From positions 1 through 19,273 of the forward strand of contig DDET01000044.1 in NCBI GenBank assembly GCA_002336915.1: DNA of 19,273 nucleotides, given 5' to 3'. This document shows, piece by piece, positions 1 through 7,314 of this stretch. This DNA comes from Bacteroidetes bacterium UBA1947. Lineage in GTDB: Bacteria > Bacteroidota > Bacteroidia > Chitinophagales > Chitinophagaceae. Every line of letters starts with the position of its first letter. The stretch's first letter is position 1. The position numbers and the translations under genes are program-made. The notes beneath the pieces are model-generated. The model did no database searches. It was not told the DNA's origin and was given only the letters and a program-made list of their open reading frames with translations.

Positions 1-423
1 TACCTGATACCAATAGGTAAAGCAGATATCAAACGCGCCGGCACAGATGTTACCATAGTATCTTATAACAAGATGATGAAGGTGGCAATGGGTGCCGCCG
101 AGGAGCTGCAGAAGGAAAATATAAACGCTGAAGTAATAGACCTACGCAGCATACGCCCGCTGGACTGGCAGACAATAGTAGAATCGGTGAAAAAAACCAA
201 CCGCCTTGTAATAGTAGAAGAGCAGTGGCCATTCGCGAGTATCTCATCTGAAATAAGCTACCGCGTTCAGAAGGAAGCATTCGATTATCTTGATGCACCG
301 ATCCGCAGGATATGTTCAGCTGATGCTAACATGCACTATGCACCCAACCTGGTAGCTGCTTACCTGCCTGACGTACCACGTACTGTCAACCTGATAAAGG
401 AAGTGATGTACATGAAAAAATAA
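1..423 (+). CDS. pdhB: Pyruvate dehydrogenase E1 component, beta subunit (3' part)
   Basis: The window opens inside this gene; 140 codons of its C-terminal end are present, in frame from base 1 and ending in TAA. The visible part is the transketolase C-terminal domain of an alpha2beta2-type E1 beta subunit: an opening YLIPIGKADIKRAGTDV, then DVTIVSYNKMM, AEVIDLRSIRPLDW, LVIVEEQWPF, and the family's terminal pattern (RRICSADANMHYAPNL). With the alpha subunit, such proteins decarboxylate pyruvate on thiamine diphosphate and pass the acetyl group to the lipoyl arm of E2, in the cytoplasm. A branched-chain 2-oxoacid dehydrogenase beta subunit is the main alternative, because the two families share this domain and the thiamine-binding half is outside the window. 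A strong terminator follows 22 bases after the stop, so this is the last gene of its transcript. Confidence 0.88.
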   Translation, partial: YLIPIGKADIKRAGTDVTIVSYNKMMKVAMGAAEELQKENINAEVIDLRSIRPLDWQTIVESVKKTNRLVIVEEQWPFASISSEISYRVQKEAFDYLDAPIRRICSADANMHYAPNLVAAYLPDVPRTVNLIKEVMYMKK

Positions 424-445
424 GAGATCAACAAGTATTTTTTTG

Positions 446-475
446 AGTCCCGGCCATGCCGGGACTTTTTATTTT
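446..475 (+). terminator. Rho-independent terminator after pdhB
   Basis: A perfect 9-bp stem, AGTCCCGGC (446-454) and GCCGGGACT (458-466), has a 3-base CAT loop and is followed by TTTTATTTT. It lies 22 bases after the pdhB stop. The start codon of the next gene is only about 28 bases beyond the T tract. Confidence 0.92.
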
Positions 476-502
476 CTGCTGGTATACTTACCTTACCGGG
501 CA

Positions 503-1759
503 ATGAGTATTGAACGGATAGCAACTTCTGCAATTGTTATTGGCGCCGGGCCTGCAGGTGCCGGCACTTCTTTTTTTCTTAGCAAGTTTGGGATACCACA
601 TATTGTTGTGGAGAAAGAGTATTTCCCTCGTGATAAAGTATGCGGTGATGCCTGCAGCGGCAAAACGGTGCTAGTGCTTAACAGGGCTAACCCTGAGTGG
701 ATGAAGGAAATACAAAATACCGAGCAGGATTTTCTACCCGCATGGGGTATATCGTTTGTAGCCCCTAATGGTAAGGTGCTGGAAATACCGTTTGAGCCCA
801 ACAGAACAAAAGAATCGAAGCCGCCGGGCTTCACAACGCCGCGGCTTGTATTCGATAACTTTCTTTTTCAAAAGATGGCATCACCCTTTTGTAAAATATA
901 CCAAGGAGCAAAAATAGAAGATATCAAAAATGAAAATGGAAAGGCTATTGTGACCATACTGCATGAAGGCAAGCAATGTCAGATAGTGAGTCCAATGCTG
1001 GTAGGCGCAGACGGTGATAAAAGCATAGTGCGCAGGAAATATCAAAAAGGCGACAATAGTCCCAAAGCCTATTCGGTAGGATTAAGGGCCTACTACGAAG
1101 GTGTGTCTGGCCTGCATGCTGAAAATTTTATAGAGCTTCATTTCTTACCTGAAATACAACCGGGATACCTATGGATATTCCCTTTGCCTAACGGCATGAC
1201 TAACGTGGGTGTGGGCATCCTCTCTGAAACGGTGCGGAAGAAGAAAATAAACCTGCGTGAGCAAATGTTATTTGCGATCAGGAATAATCCCGCAATTGCT
1301 CCGCGTTTTGCCAATGCAACACTCAATGGCAAGATCCAAGGCTGGGGATTACCTTTGGCTGTGGAGCGGCAATCGATGTCGGGTGATAACTATATACTTA
1401 CAGGGGATGCAGCCGCGCTTATCGACCCGTTCACCGGCGAAGGAATAGGAAATGCACTCTACAGCGGAATGCTGGCTGCCGAAGCAATACAAAAATGCAT
1501 TAGCGGCAACAATTATTCGGGAGATTTTCTCAAAGAACAGTATGACGATGTAGTATATAAACGCCTGGGAGATGAATTGAAAATAAGCACTACCCTGCAA
1601 CGATTAAGCTGTCACAGGTGGCTATTCAATGCGGTGGTGAACAAAGCTTACAAAAGCGTTTCGCTCAGGAATACCATTAGCTGCATGTTCTCAGACATTG
1701 ACCTACGCGATAAGCTAAGAAAACCGTCTTTTTATTTCAAAATATTATTTAACAGGTAA
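503..1759 (+). CDS. Geranylgeranyl-reductase-like FAD-dependent oxidoreductase
   Basis: A 418-residue flavoprotein of the geranylgeranyl reductase / FixC-like group. An N-terminal Rossmann FAD motif (VIGAGPAGAG, residues 12-21) is followed by an acidic residue that would bind the ribose (VVEK, E37). FPRDKVCGDACSG (41-53) corresponds to the PRxKxCGG motif of this family, GADGDKSIVRR (168-178) follows, and GDAAALIDPFTGEGIG (301-316) is the second FAD-contacting motif. Members reduce isoprenoid double bonds or serve as less well defined NAD(P)H-linked dehydrogenases; the substrate cannot be read from sequence. I chose the ATG at 503 because an in-frame upstream TTG (443) would place 20 non-homologous residues across the pdhB terminator. 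The gene ends one base before the stop codon of the convergent TonB-dependent receptor, with no terminator between them. Confidence 0.87.
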   Translation: MSIERIATSAIVIGAGPAGAGTSFFLSKFGIPHIVVEKEYFPRDKVCGDACSGKTVLVLNRANPEWMKEIQNTEQDFLPAWGISFVAPNGKVLEIPFEPNRTKESKPPGFTTPRLVFDNFLFQKMASPFCKIYQGAKIEDIKNENGKAIVTILHEGKQCQIVSPMLVGADGDKSIVRRKYQKGDNSPKAYSVGLRAYYEGVSGLHAENFIELHFLPEIQPGYLWIFPLPNGMTNVGVGILSETVRKKKINLREQMLFAIRNNPAIAPRFANATLNGKIQGWGLPLAVERQSMSGDNYILTGDAAALIDPFTGEGIGNALYSGMLAAEAIQKCISGNNYSGDFLKEQYDDVVYKRLGDELKISTTLQRLSCHRWLFNAVVNKAYKSVSLRNTISCMFSDIDLRDKLRKPSFYFKILFNR

Positions 1760-1760
1760 G

Positions 1761-4199
1761 TTAGAAGGTGCAATAATATTGTACCGAGATAGTGCGTGGC
1801 TGTTCTATTTTCATAGGGCGCAGTGCATATGCTGTATTGAACAAATTACTGCATATTAAAGACACCTTTTGATGTTCGTCCACTTTGAAGTTCAGCCGTG
1901 CATCAAAAATATGAAAGCCTTTGTGCTCGCGCCACCAGTTAACAGCCTTGATGTCAGCGATCTGTTCAACCACGGCAGTTAACTCTTCTATCGTTTCAAA
2001 AGCTTTGTCAATGTTTTGCATTTTGCTGTAGTACCTGTAACTGCCGCCAAACCCTATACGGTGTATCCTGCATTCCACATCTGCTTTTATCATGTGCTTA
2101 AACCTATATTTAAGTACATTTCCTGTTGTGTCGATACTGCTGTTCTTATAGCTGAGGGATTTGCCGGGGGTATTAGACAATGTCTTCTCCTGTGCATATA
2201 TCCTGTCAGGAGTAAGCGAAACAGGATCAACATATGTGTAACCCAGCAAAGTGGTGACACCGAAATCCTTGTTTGATTCAGGTGTGGTAGCGGCAACCGA
2301 CATATCAACGCCCCTGACGCGTGAGTCGCCGGTATTTTGAAATTTGAAGCCGATAAGAGAAACAGTGGGATCCCAGATGCCAAACAGGTACTCGATGGTA
2401 TTCTCATATTTCTGATAGAAACCTGCAAGGTCAAAGTATCCCATAAAATCGCCGATCTTGAATCCTTGCTTTAGGCCCAGCTCAAAATTGTTACTTGTTT
2501 CAGGTTGCAATCCTGGATTGGGGAAGACACCAAACAAGCCGGCTTTAGTCTGTATATATCTTTCAGTGATTGTTGGGTATCTGAAGCCCTGCCCATATGA
2601 TGTACGAATGAAGGTGCCTTTTAAAACCTGCAAACTTGCGCCCGCCCTGAATATTGGCGCCACAACGCTTTGCAGGTCATTGGCCTGGAAATATTCGTAC
2701 CTGAAGCCCCCTGAAATATTCAGCAGGTGCCAGAATTTTTTATCCACTTGTATATATCCTGCCGCGTTGGTCACCTGGTTGTCCGGCGACCCACTTGAGG
2801 CATAAAGGTCGGCGTGCGATTTGGATAAGCTACCTACTACCCCGCCGGTAAAATTAAAATCGTAGTCCTTAAAGTTGCGCTGTAATTGGTATTCAGCATA
2901 ATACAGGGTTCCATTATTAGAGAGGTTATTGGATATCGTGTTATCTGTGTGGAATATGCGCGTGGAAAGACTATGAGTTACGCCATTGCTCTTGATGTAT
3001 TTAATAAAAGGATCGAGGTTGAATAATTTCTGATCCTCAAGAAAAACAGCCCCGGGATAGCCACGGTACAGGCCATCCGAATCGTTGTACCATGCCAGTA
3101 CCATGTTAGTTTTATTGAGCATACCGTTACCATTAATGCCATAGCTCAAACCACTTATTCTTTTAGATCTGTATCTCAAATTGAAATTAAGTCTGCCCCT
3201 GATCTTCACCATGTCATTGTTATGGAAGGTGGGTATGGTATCCTCGATCAGGAAAGCCTTTCTAAGATCGTCGGGTATCGAATCCGCCTTATGCGGTGGC
3301 CCCATGTATCCCTGGTCCAGGTTAAAATTGCCACCTATAACAAGGTCAATGTTATCTTTAATAATGCGTGAATGAAGAAAATTAAGGTTCGTGTACATGG
3401 GCAGGGATTTACCATACCAATTTTCCGCGGGTGCAGGTGGTGCGTTGTAGTAACCTACCGAATAATTAATAATTGTTTTAGGTTTGCGGCGAGGGTAAGC
3501 AGAGCGAATATTGATCACCCCACTCAACGCAGATGAGCCATATAATACCGATGATGCACCTTTAATGATCTCGATCTGTTCTATATTCTCAACAGGTATA
3601 TAGTTCCACTCAGGCCTTCCCGCGTCGCCACTTAGAAGCGGAATACCATCTACCACTATCGCTACCCTGCTGCCAACACCAAAAGTAAAGCCGCTGCCTC
3701 CTCTTATCTGGGGATCGTTATCAATGATCGTCAGTCCCGGAGTTTGCTCCAGCGCTGTTTCTATCGTTGTTGTATTACGGCTATTAATGATGCCAGGTTT
3801 CAGTACTTCCATTGACACCGTAAGTTCCTCTAGCTTTTGATCAAACTTACCGGATGATACTACTACAGTTTCCAGGAGTTTACTCACGCGTTCCAGGCTA
3901 ATATCTTTCCCGGTTATAGCATCGATGCTGATATGTACCGTAAAAGTATCTGGAGTTAGTCCTGTGTATGTGCAAACAAGTTTATTGTCCCCGGTATCGA
4001 GCACTATAGAATACACTCCGTCAATATCGGAAACAGTACCCTTTGCGGGATTACTTATCAATTGAATGCTAGCGCCGGGTACCAGCTCGTTAGATGTAGT
4101 ACTGGTTACCTTACCTTTCAGCACACCTGTTTGTGCGGAAGAAATGGCAAATGAAAATATCGACAGTAAAAAGAATAAGATCCGTGCTCTTAAAGCCAT
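1761..4199 (-). CDS. TonB-dependent outer-membrane receptor
   Basis: An 812-residue outer-membrane receptor. A signal peptide (about residues 1-22, ending SFAISSAQ) is followed by a CarboxypepD_reg-like beta-sandwich (about 25-105: GVLKGKVTSTTSNELVPGASI, GTVSDIDGVYSI). Next come a TonB-box-like ETVVVSS (110-116), a plug domain (about 118-233, with QIRGGSGFTFGVGSRVAIVVDGIPL and IEIIKGASSVLYGSSALSGVINI) and a beta-barrel of about 570 residues with the usual aromatic C-terminus (YYCTF). Such receptors use TonB-ExbBD energy to import siderophores, cobalamin, glycans or other ligands. No SusD-like partner adjoins it, so a glycan SusC role is not favoured; the ligand is unknown. The start codon sits at the very end of the T tract of the upstream gene's terminator, which leaves no obvious room for a separate promoter. 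Confidence 0.93.
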   Translation of the reverse strand: MALRARILFFLLSIFSFAISSAQTGVLKGKVTSTTSNELVPGASIQLISNPAKGTVSDIDGVYSIVLDTGDNKLVCTYTGLTPDTFTVHISIDAITGKDISLERVSKLLETVVVSSGKFDQKLEELTVSMEVLKPGIINSRNTTTIETALEQTPGLTIIDNDPQIRGGSGFTFGVGSRVAIVVDGIPLLSGDAGRPEWNYIPVENIEQIEIIKGASSVLYGSSALSGVINIRSAYPRRKPKTIINYSVGYYNAPPAPAENWYGKSLPMYTNLNFLHSRIIKDNIDLVIGGNFNLDQGYMGPPHKADSIPDDLRKAFLIEDTIPTFHNNDMVKIRGRLNFNLRYRSKRISGLSYGINGNGMLNKTNMVLAWYNDSDGLYRGYPGAVFLEDQKLFNLDPFIKYIKSNGVTHSLSTRIFHTDNTISNNLSNNGTLYYAEYQLQRNFKDYDFNFTGGVVGSLSKSHADLYASSGSPDNQVTNAAGYIQVDKKFWHLLNISGGFRYEYFQANDLQSVVAPIFRAGASLQVLKGTFIRTSYGQGFRYPTITERYIQTKAGLFGVFPNPGLQPETSNNFELGLKQGFKIGDFMGYFDLAGFYQKYENTIEYLFGIWDPTVSLIGFKFQNTGDSRVRGVDMSVAATTPESNKDFGVTTLLGYTYVDPVSLTPDRIYAQEKTLSNTPGKSLSYKNSSIDTTGNVLKYRFKHMIKADVECRIHRIGFGGSYRYYSKMQNIDKAFETIEELTAVVEQIADIKAVNWWREHKGFHIFDARLNFKVDEHQKVSLICSNLFNTAYALRPMKIEQPRTISVQYYCTF

Positions 4200-4200
4200 T

Positions 4201-4241
4201 ATATAAAAATAAAACCCCGGTTATAGAAAGAACCAGGGCTT
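4201..4241 (-). terminator. Rho-independent terminator after the T9SS type A gene
   Basis: On the minus strand the arms CCCTGGTT (4238-4231) and AACCGGGG (4222-4215) pair over 8 bp with one U-G wobble, and TTTTATTTTTATAT follows. On the plus strand the same pair would be a C-A mismatch, so the signal is specific to minus-strand transcripts. The T tract ends two bases before the receptor's ATG. Confidence 0.8.
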
Positions 4242-4259
4242 ATGAATATTAAATAACAT

Positions 4260-5276
4260 TTAGTCAACAAAAAACTTCCCGCTCCTTGATTCGCCATTGC
4301 TGTATATATGATACAGGTAAATCCCGCTGTTATATTGTGTCATGTCGAAGGAATGCAGGTTGTTACATTGGATGGTTTCAGAAAGGATCTTCCTGCCGCT
4401 GAGATCATAAACAGATACAGTGGACAAATTATTATTCCTGTTCATGAAATCAACATAGAATATCTTGTTATAAGAATATGCTTTGACATTGTTTTGCAAT
4501 GAAGTAACATTATTTACTGACTGCGGAGGAGGATTGTAGATCATCGTAAGATCATCTACCCACATTATGCTACCTGCAGTATCCATAAGCTGGTTTTTTG
4601 AAGAAGTTATGTTAATCATCACATAATCCGGAGTGTCGGTTGCATTTACATAAGTAAATGGCACACTGAAACGTGTCCAGTTACTTACACTTGATGCAGG
4701 AGTGGTAAATTCTCCAACACCCACTTTGTTCATTGAAGAATCAGGATGGTTGCCGTTCACCGGTACTTCAGGATCGTAATAGTTACCTACATGCAGTATT
4801 GTCTTTACAGTACCCATATCGCTGCTGGCCGTGGGCGCTTGTGTATATTTGTACCAGCCAACTATACTATCGGGGCGTGCATGAAAAGGCATACGCCTGA
4901 TGTCGGCGGCATCGCTGTAATTAATTGTACCAATATAGCCTGTATGTTTATCAGAAGAAGGTGCATTGATAACGCCTGTGGTTACATTGCCATTCACTAC
5001 CGCTATGATAAAATTTGTGGTCTCTACCCGCACGGCGGTTGCTCCTCCGTGAAAAATAGCATTGTCTTTAAAGCATGTCTGTGGTCCAAGGCGGGCTGTG
5101 GTGGAACCTGATTCATTTGAATACCAATGATTAGGCTCATGCGACACCTTAGAAGCAGGGGTTGGCGGACTAGGGTTTCCACCCCAATCTTCAAAACCGG
5201 GATTTGTTATTTGTGTTTGAGCCAATGCGGTGATGCCAAAAGCTACAGACAGAATAGAAGTAAAAATTGCTTTCAT
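4260..5276 (-). CDS. Secreted protein with PCMD-like domain and T9SS type A sorting domain
   Basis: A 338-residue exported protein. A signal peptide (MKAIFTSILSVAFGITALAQ, residues 1-20) leads into a domain starting ITNPGFEDWGGNPSPPTP and running to about residue 247 (IMWVDDLTMIYNP). Its form resembles the PCMD / putative carbohydrate-metabolism beta-sandwich common in Bacteroidota surface proteins. The last 75 residues (about 262-338) are a Por/T9SS type A C-terminal domain: VSVYDLSGRKIL, then SGIYLYHIYSNGESRSGKFFVD. The family model is that the Sec-exported protein crosses the outer membrane through the T9SS, where PorU removes the sorting domain and the product is released or anchored to lipopolysaccharide. 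No catalytic residues can be identified, so a binding role is as likely as an enzymatic one. It is followed by its own terminator and preceded by a candidate promoter. Confidence 0.85.
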   Translation of the reverse strand: MKAIFTSILSVAFGITALAQTQITNPGFEDWGGNPSPPTPASKVSHEPNHWYSNESGSTTARLGPQTCFKDNAIFHGGATAVRVETTNFIIAVVNGNVTTGVINAPSSDKHTGYIGTINYSDAADIRRMPFHARPDSIVGWYKYTQAPTASSDMGTVKTILHVGNYYDPEVPVNGNHPDSSMNKVGVGEFTTPASSVSNWTRFSVPFTYVNATDTPDYVMINITSSKNQLMDTAGSIMWVDDLTMIYNPPPQSVNNVTSLQNNVKAYSYNKIFYVDFMNRNNNLSTVSVYDLSGRKILSETIQCNNLHSFDMTQYNSGIYLYHIYSNGESRSGKFFVD

Positions 5277-5311
5277 ATTATTAAATTGTTTGTTTCAATT
5301 AAATACGGTTA

Positions 5312-5340
5312 TAAAAATAGCTAAAAATCCTACAAATCAA
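5312..5340 (-). promoter_or_regulatory. Candidate sigma-A promoter of the T9SS type A gene
   Basis: On the minus strand, TTG (5340-5338) is separated by 18 bases from TATTTTTA (5319-5312). This approximates the Bacteroidota primary promoter pattern (TTTG, about 19 bases, TAnnTTTG) with the last G missing. It would give a leader of about 30 bases before the ATG at 5276. The region is AT-rich, so a chance match is possible. Confidence 0.35.
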
Positions 5341-5342
5341 GG

Positions 5343-5358
5343 GTTTTATGCATAAAAC
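5343..5358. repeat. Perfect 16-bp palindrome upstream of the candidate promoter
   Basis: GTTTTATGCATAAAAC reads the same on both strands. It lies between the M1 peptidase stop codon and the candidate promoter of the T9SS type A gene, just upstream of the putative -33 element. It has no T tract on either side, so it is a poor terminator; its position would suit an operator. No protein has been assigned to it. Confidence 0.5.
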
Positions 5359-5375
5359 TGTGGTACGATTTAATT

Positions 5376-7262
5376 TTACATTTTCGCATCCTTTACTATC
5401 CGGTCAAGGCTCTCCTGCGCGAGCGGGTGGTAATTACCTCTATACTTTTGATACCATGCCTTGGCTAAGTCCGGGTTTCGTTTCATTAAGGTCATATACA
5501 AGGGCTCAATAAATTTCCTTCTTCCCACTGTACTTAAGAACTTTTCCATTGCTATCATTGCCGGCTTATGATCAGCCTTACATTTTAAGACTACCACGAA
5601 CCACGCAAATATCACCTCACTATTCCCCGAATTAGAAAAATGAAAATCCTCGTCCAATTTCCTCACCATGTCTATCGAAATGGTGTCAGGCATCTTATGC
5701 AAAAACTCCAGCCATTCAAATGTGCTCCATTCTTTGGTGTTCATATTTTTGCCATAAAAATTATGCCCGTATAATGCCGCTACAGAATCGACCTTTTTAA
5801 ATCGTTCAGGGCTTACACGCGGACAGTTAGCGGGTACGCCGGGACCATATACCCATGCGTTAATGTCTATATTCTTATACAAAGCACTATCGCCATGCAA
5901 CAGGTTGGCATCCAGGTAAGAAAGGAATTTCTCAGTGGTTATTGTTTTAAAGGCATGCTCATCAAAATATTTTCTCAGGAACGTATCAAACTTTTCACGG
6001 CCAACGGTATGCTCAATCAGTTTGAGAAAATGGCAACCCTTTTCATATGGTATATCGGTAAGTCCGTCATCGGGATCCCGGCCTTTGAGATCCAGCTTAA
6101 GCCAGGTGTCCCTTTCTTTACCATCTTTTTCCAGGTCATTTACATTTGAAACAAAGGTTTGGTAACCCAATTCCCAGGACATGTCAACAAAACTCTTGCC
6201 CATCATTTCTTCGGTAATACGCCTTTCAAAGTAATTGGTAAAGCCTTCATTCAGCCAGAAGTCATCCCATGTAGCGTTGGTTACCAGGTTCCCACTCCAG
6301 CTATGCGCCAGCTCATGTGCCACAAGATCTACCAGCGAGCGGTCGCCTGCTATAATAGTAGGTGTTGCAAATGTAAGCCTTGGGTTTTCCATGCCTCCTA
6401 TGGGGAAACCCGGCGGCAATACTATTACATCATACCTTCCCCACCTGTATGGACCATAAAGCTTTTCGGCAGCTGTTACCATTTTGCCAACATCTTCAAA
6501 CTCGTAGCGCGCCTTATCGATCATAGCAGGTTCGGCATATACGCCTGTGCGGCTGTCGATACTTTTGAATTCGATATCGCCCACAGCCAGTGCCATCAAA
6601 TAAGCCGGCACAGGTATCTCCATCTTAAAATGATACACACCGCTATCACTCAATTTCTGCGGATTCTCCGCACTCATTAATGCCATTGCGCCTTTAGGCA
6701 CGGTTACCCTTGCATCATATGTATATCGTATCCCCGGTCCGTCTGCACAGGGTATCCAGGAACGAGCATAAATAGATTCAGATTGCGTAAAAAGAAAAGA
6801 GTGTTTCTTGCCTGCTGTCTGCTGAGGGTCCAGCCATTGCAAGGCCCTTGCGTTCTTCCCGGTTTTATAATAAATAGCTACTTCCTTGCTTTCTTTGCTA
6901 ACCGGGATGTTCAATCTACTGCCAAGGAATTTTATCATGCTGTCCAGTGAATGCTGCACCTTCTTTCCGTCAACTACTACACTGTCAATAGTAAGATCAT
7001 AAGTGTCAAGCTTCAGCACACTTGCATTGTCTCTGTTTTCGATTGCCCATGTTGCTTTACCGCTGATGGTTTTGTTCTCAAAGTCCACTTTTATGTCTAG
7101 TGCAAGATGTTTCATCATCACACTATCAGCGTTAGAAAGGGTATGTACGTCTTTTGAAACAATAGGTGCAGAAGATGTTCTATTATCTCCTTCTTTCGGC
7201 GAATTATTACAGGAATTAAATGCGGCCAAAAGCGCTGCGGTAAGACAAATATTTTTCAGCAT
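5376..7262 (-). CDS. LTA4-hydrolase-like M1 zinc metallopeptidase, predicted lipoprotein
   Basis: A 628-residue M1-family aminopeptidase. The N-terminus (MLKNICLTAALLAAFNSC) looks like a lipoprotein signal with Cys18 as the lipidated residue, though the lipobox is loose. The substrate-binding GGMEN motif is at 289-293, the zinc site HELAH at 316-320 (H316, E317, H320) and the third ligand E339 in WLNEGFTNYFERR, the standard 18 residues later. IPYEKG (404-409, Tyr406) matches the catalytic tyrosine segment of leukotriene A4 hydrolase, and WVYGPGVP followed by a helical C-terminal region matches its C-terminal domain. Family members remove N-terminal residues from peptides; epoxide hydrolase activity should not be assumed. 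The likely location is the periplasm or the membrane surface. The gene begins 52 bases after the ABC permease stop with no terminator between, so it may be read from the exporter transcript. Confidence 0.92.
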   Translation of the reverse strand: MLKNICLTAALLAAFNSCNNSPKEGDNRTSSAPIVSKDVHTLSNADSVMMKHLALDIKVDFENKTISGKATWAIENRDNASVLKLDTYDLTIDSVVVDGKKVQHSLDSMIKFLGSRLNIPVSKESKEVAIYYKTGKNARALQWLDPQQTAGKKHSFLFTQSESIYARSWIPCADGPGIRYTYDARVTVPKGAMALMSAENPQKLSDSGVYHFKMEIPVPAYLMALAVGDIEFKSIDSRTGVYAEPAMIDKARYEFEDVGKMVTAAEKLYGPYRWGRYDVIVLPPGFPIGGMENPRLTFATPTIIAGDRSLVDLVAHELAHSWSGNLVTNATWDDFWLNEGFTNYFERRITEEMMGKSFVDMSWELGYQTFVSNVNDLEKDGKERDTWLKLDLKGRDPDDGLTDIPYEKGCHFLKLIEHTVGREKFDTFLRKYFDEHAFKTITTEKFLSYLDANLLHGDSALYKNIDINAWVYGPGVPANCPRVSPERFKKVDSVAALYGHNFYGKNMNTKEWSTFEWLEFLHKMPDTISIDMVRKLDEDFHFSNSGNSEVIFAWFVVVLKCKADHKPAMIAMEKFLSTVGRRKFIEPLYMTLMKRNPDLAKAWYQKYRGNYHPLAQESLDRIVKDAKM

Positions 7263-7314
7263 TGATTTATGCGGTTTATTTTAAAAGAACATAAATGTAA
7301 AAAGAATAGCATCA

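Noticed and set aside
443..502. In-frame TTG extension of the flavoprotein gene
   Set aside because: It runs across the pdhB terminator stem and T tract and adds residues before the FAD motif that have no family counterpart; the ATG at 503 fits better.
1767..1785. 8-bp hairpin (GGTGCAAT / ATTGTACC) at the convergent gene ends as a terminator
   Set aside because: It lies within the receptor's last codons, has no T tract on either strand, and carries a mismatch on the minus strand.
6159..6680. Open frame of 173 codons on the plus strand
   Set aside because: It lies wholly antisense to the M1 peptidase gene, whose zinc motifs establish the true frame; the product is of odd composition with no recognisable motif.
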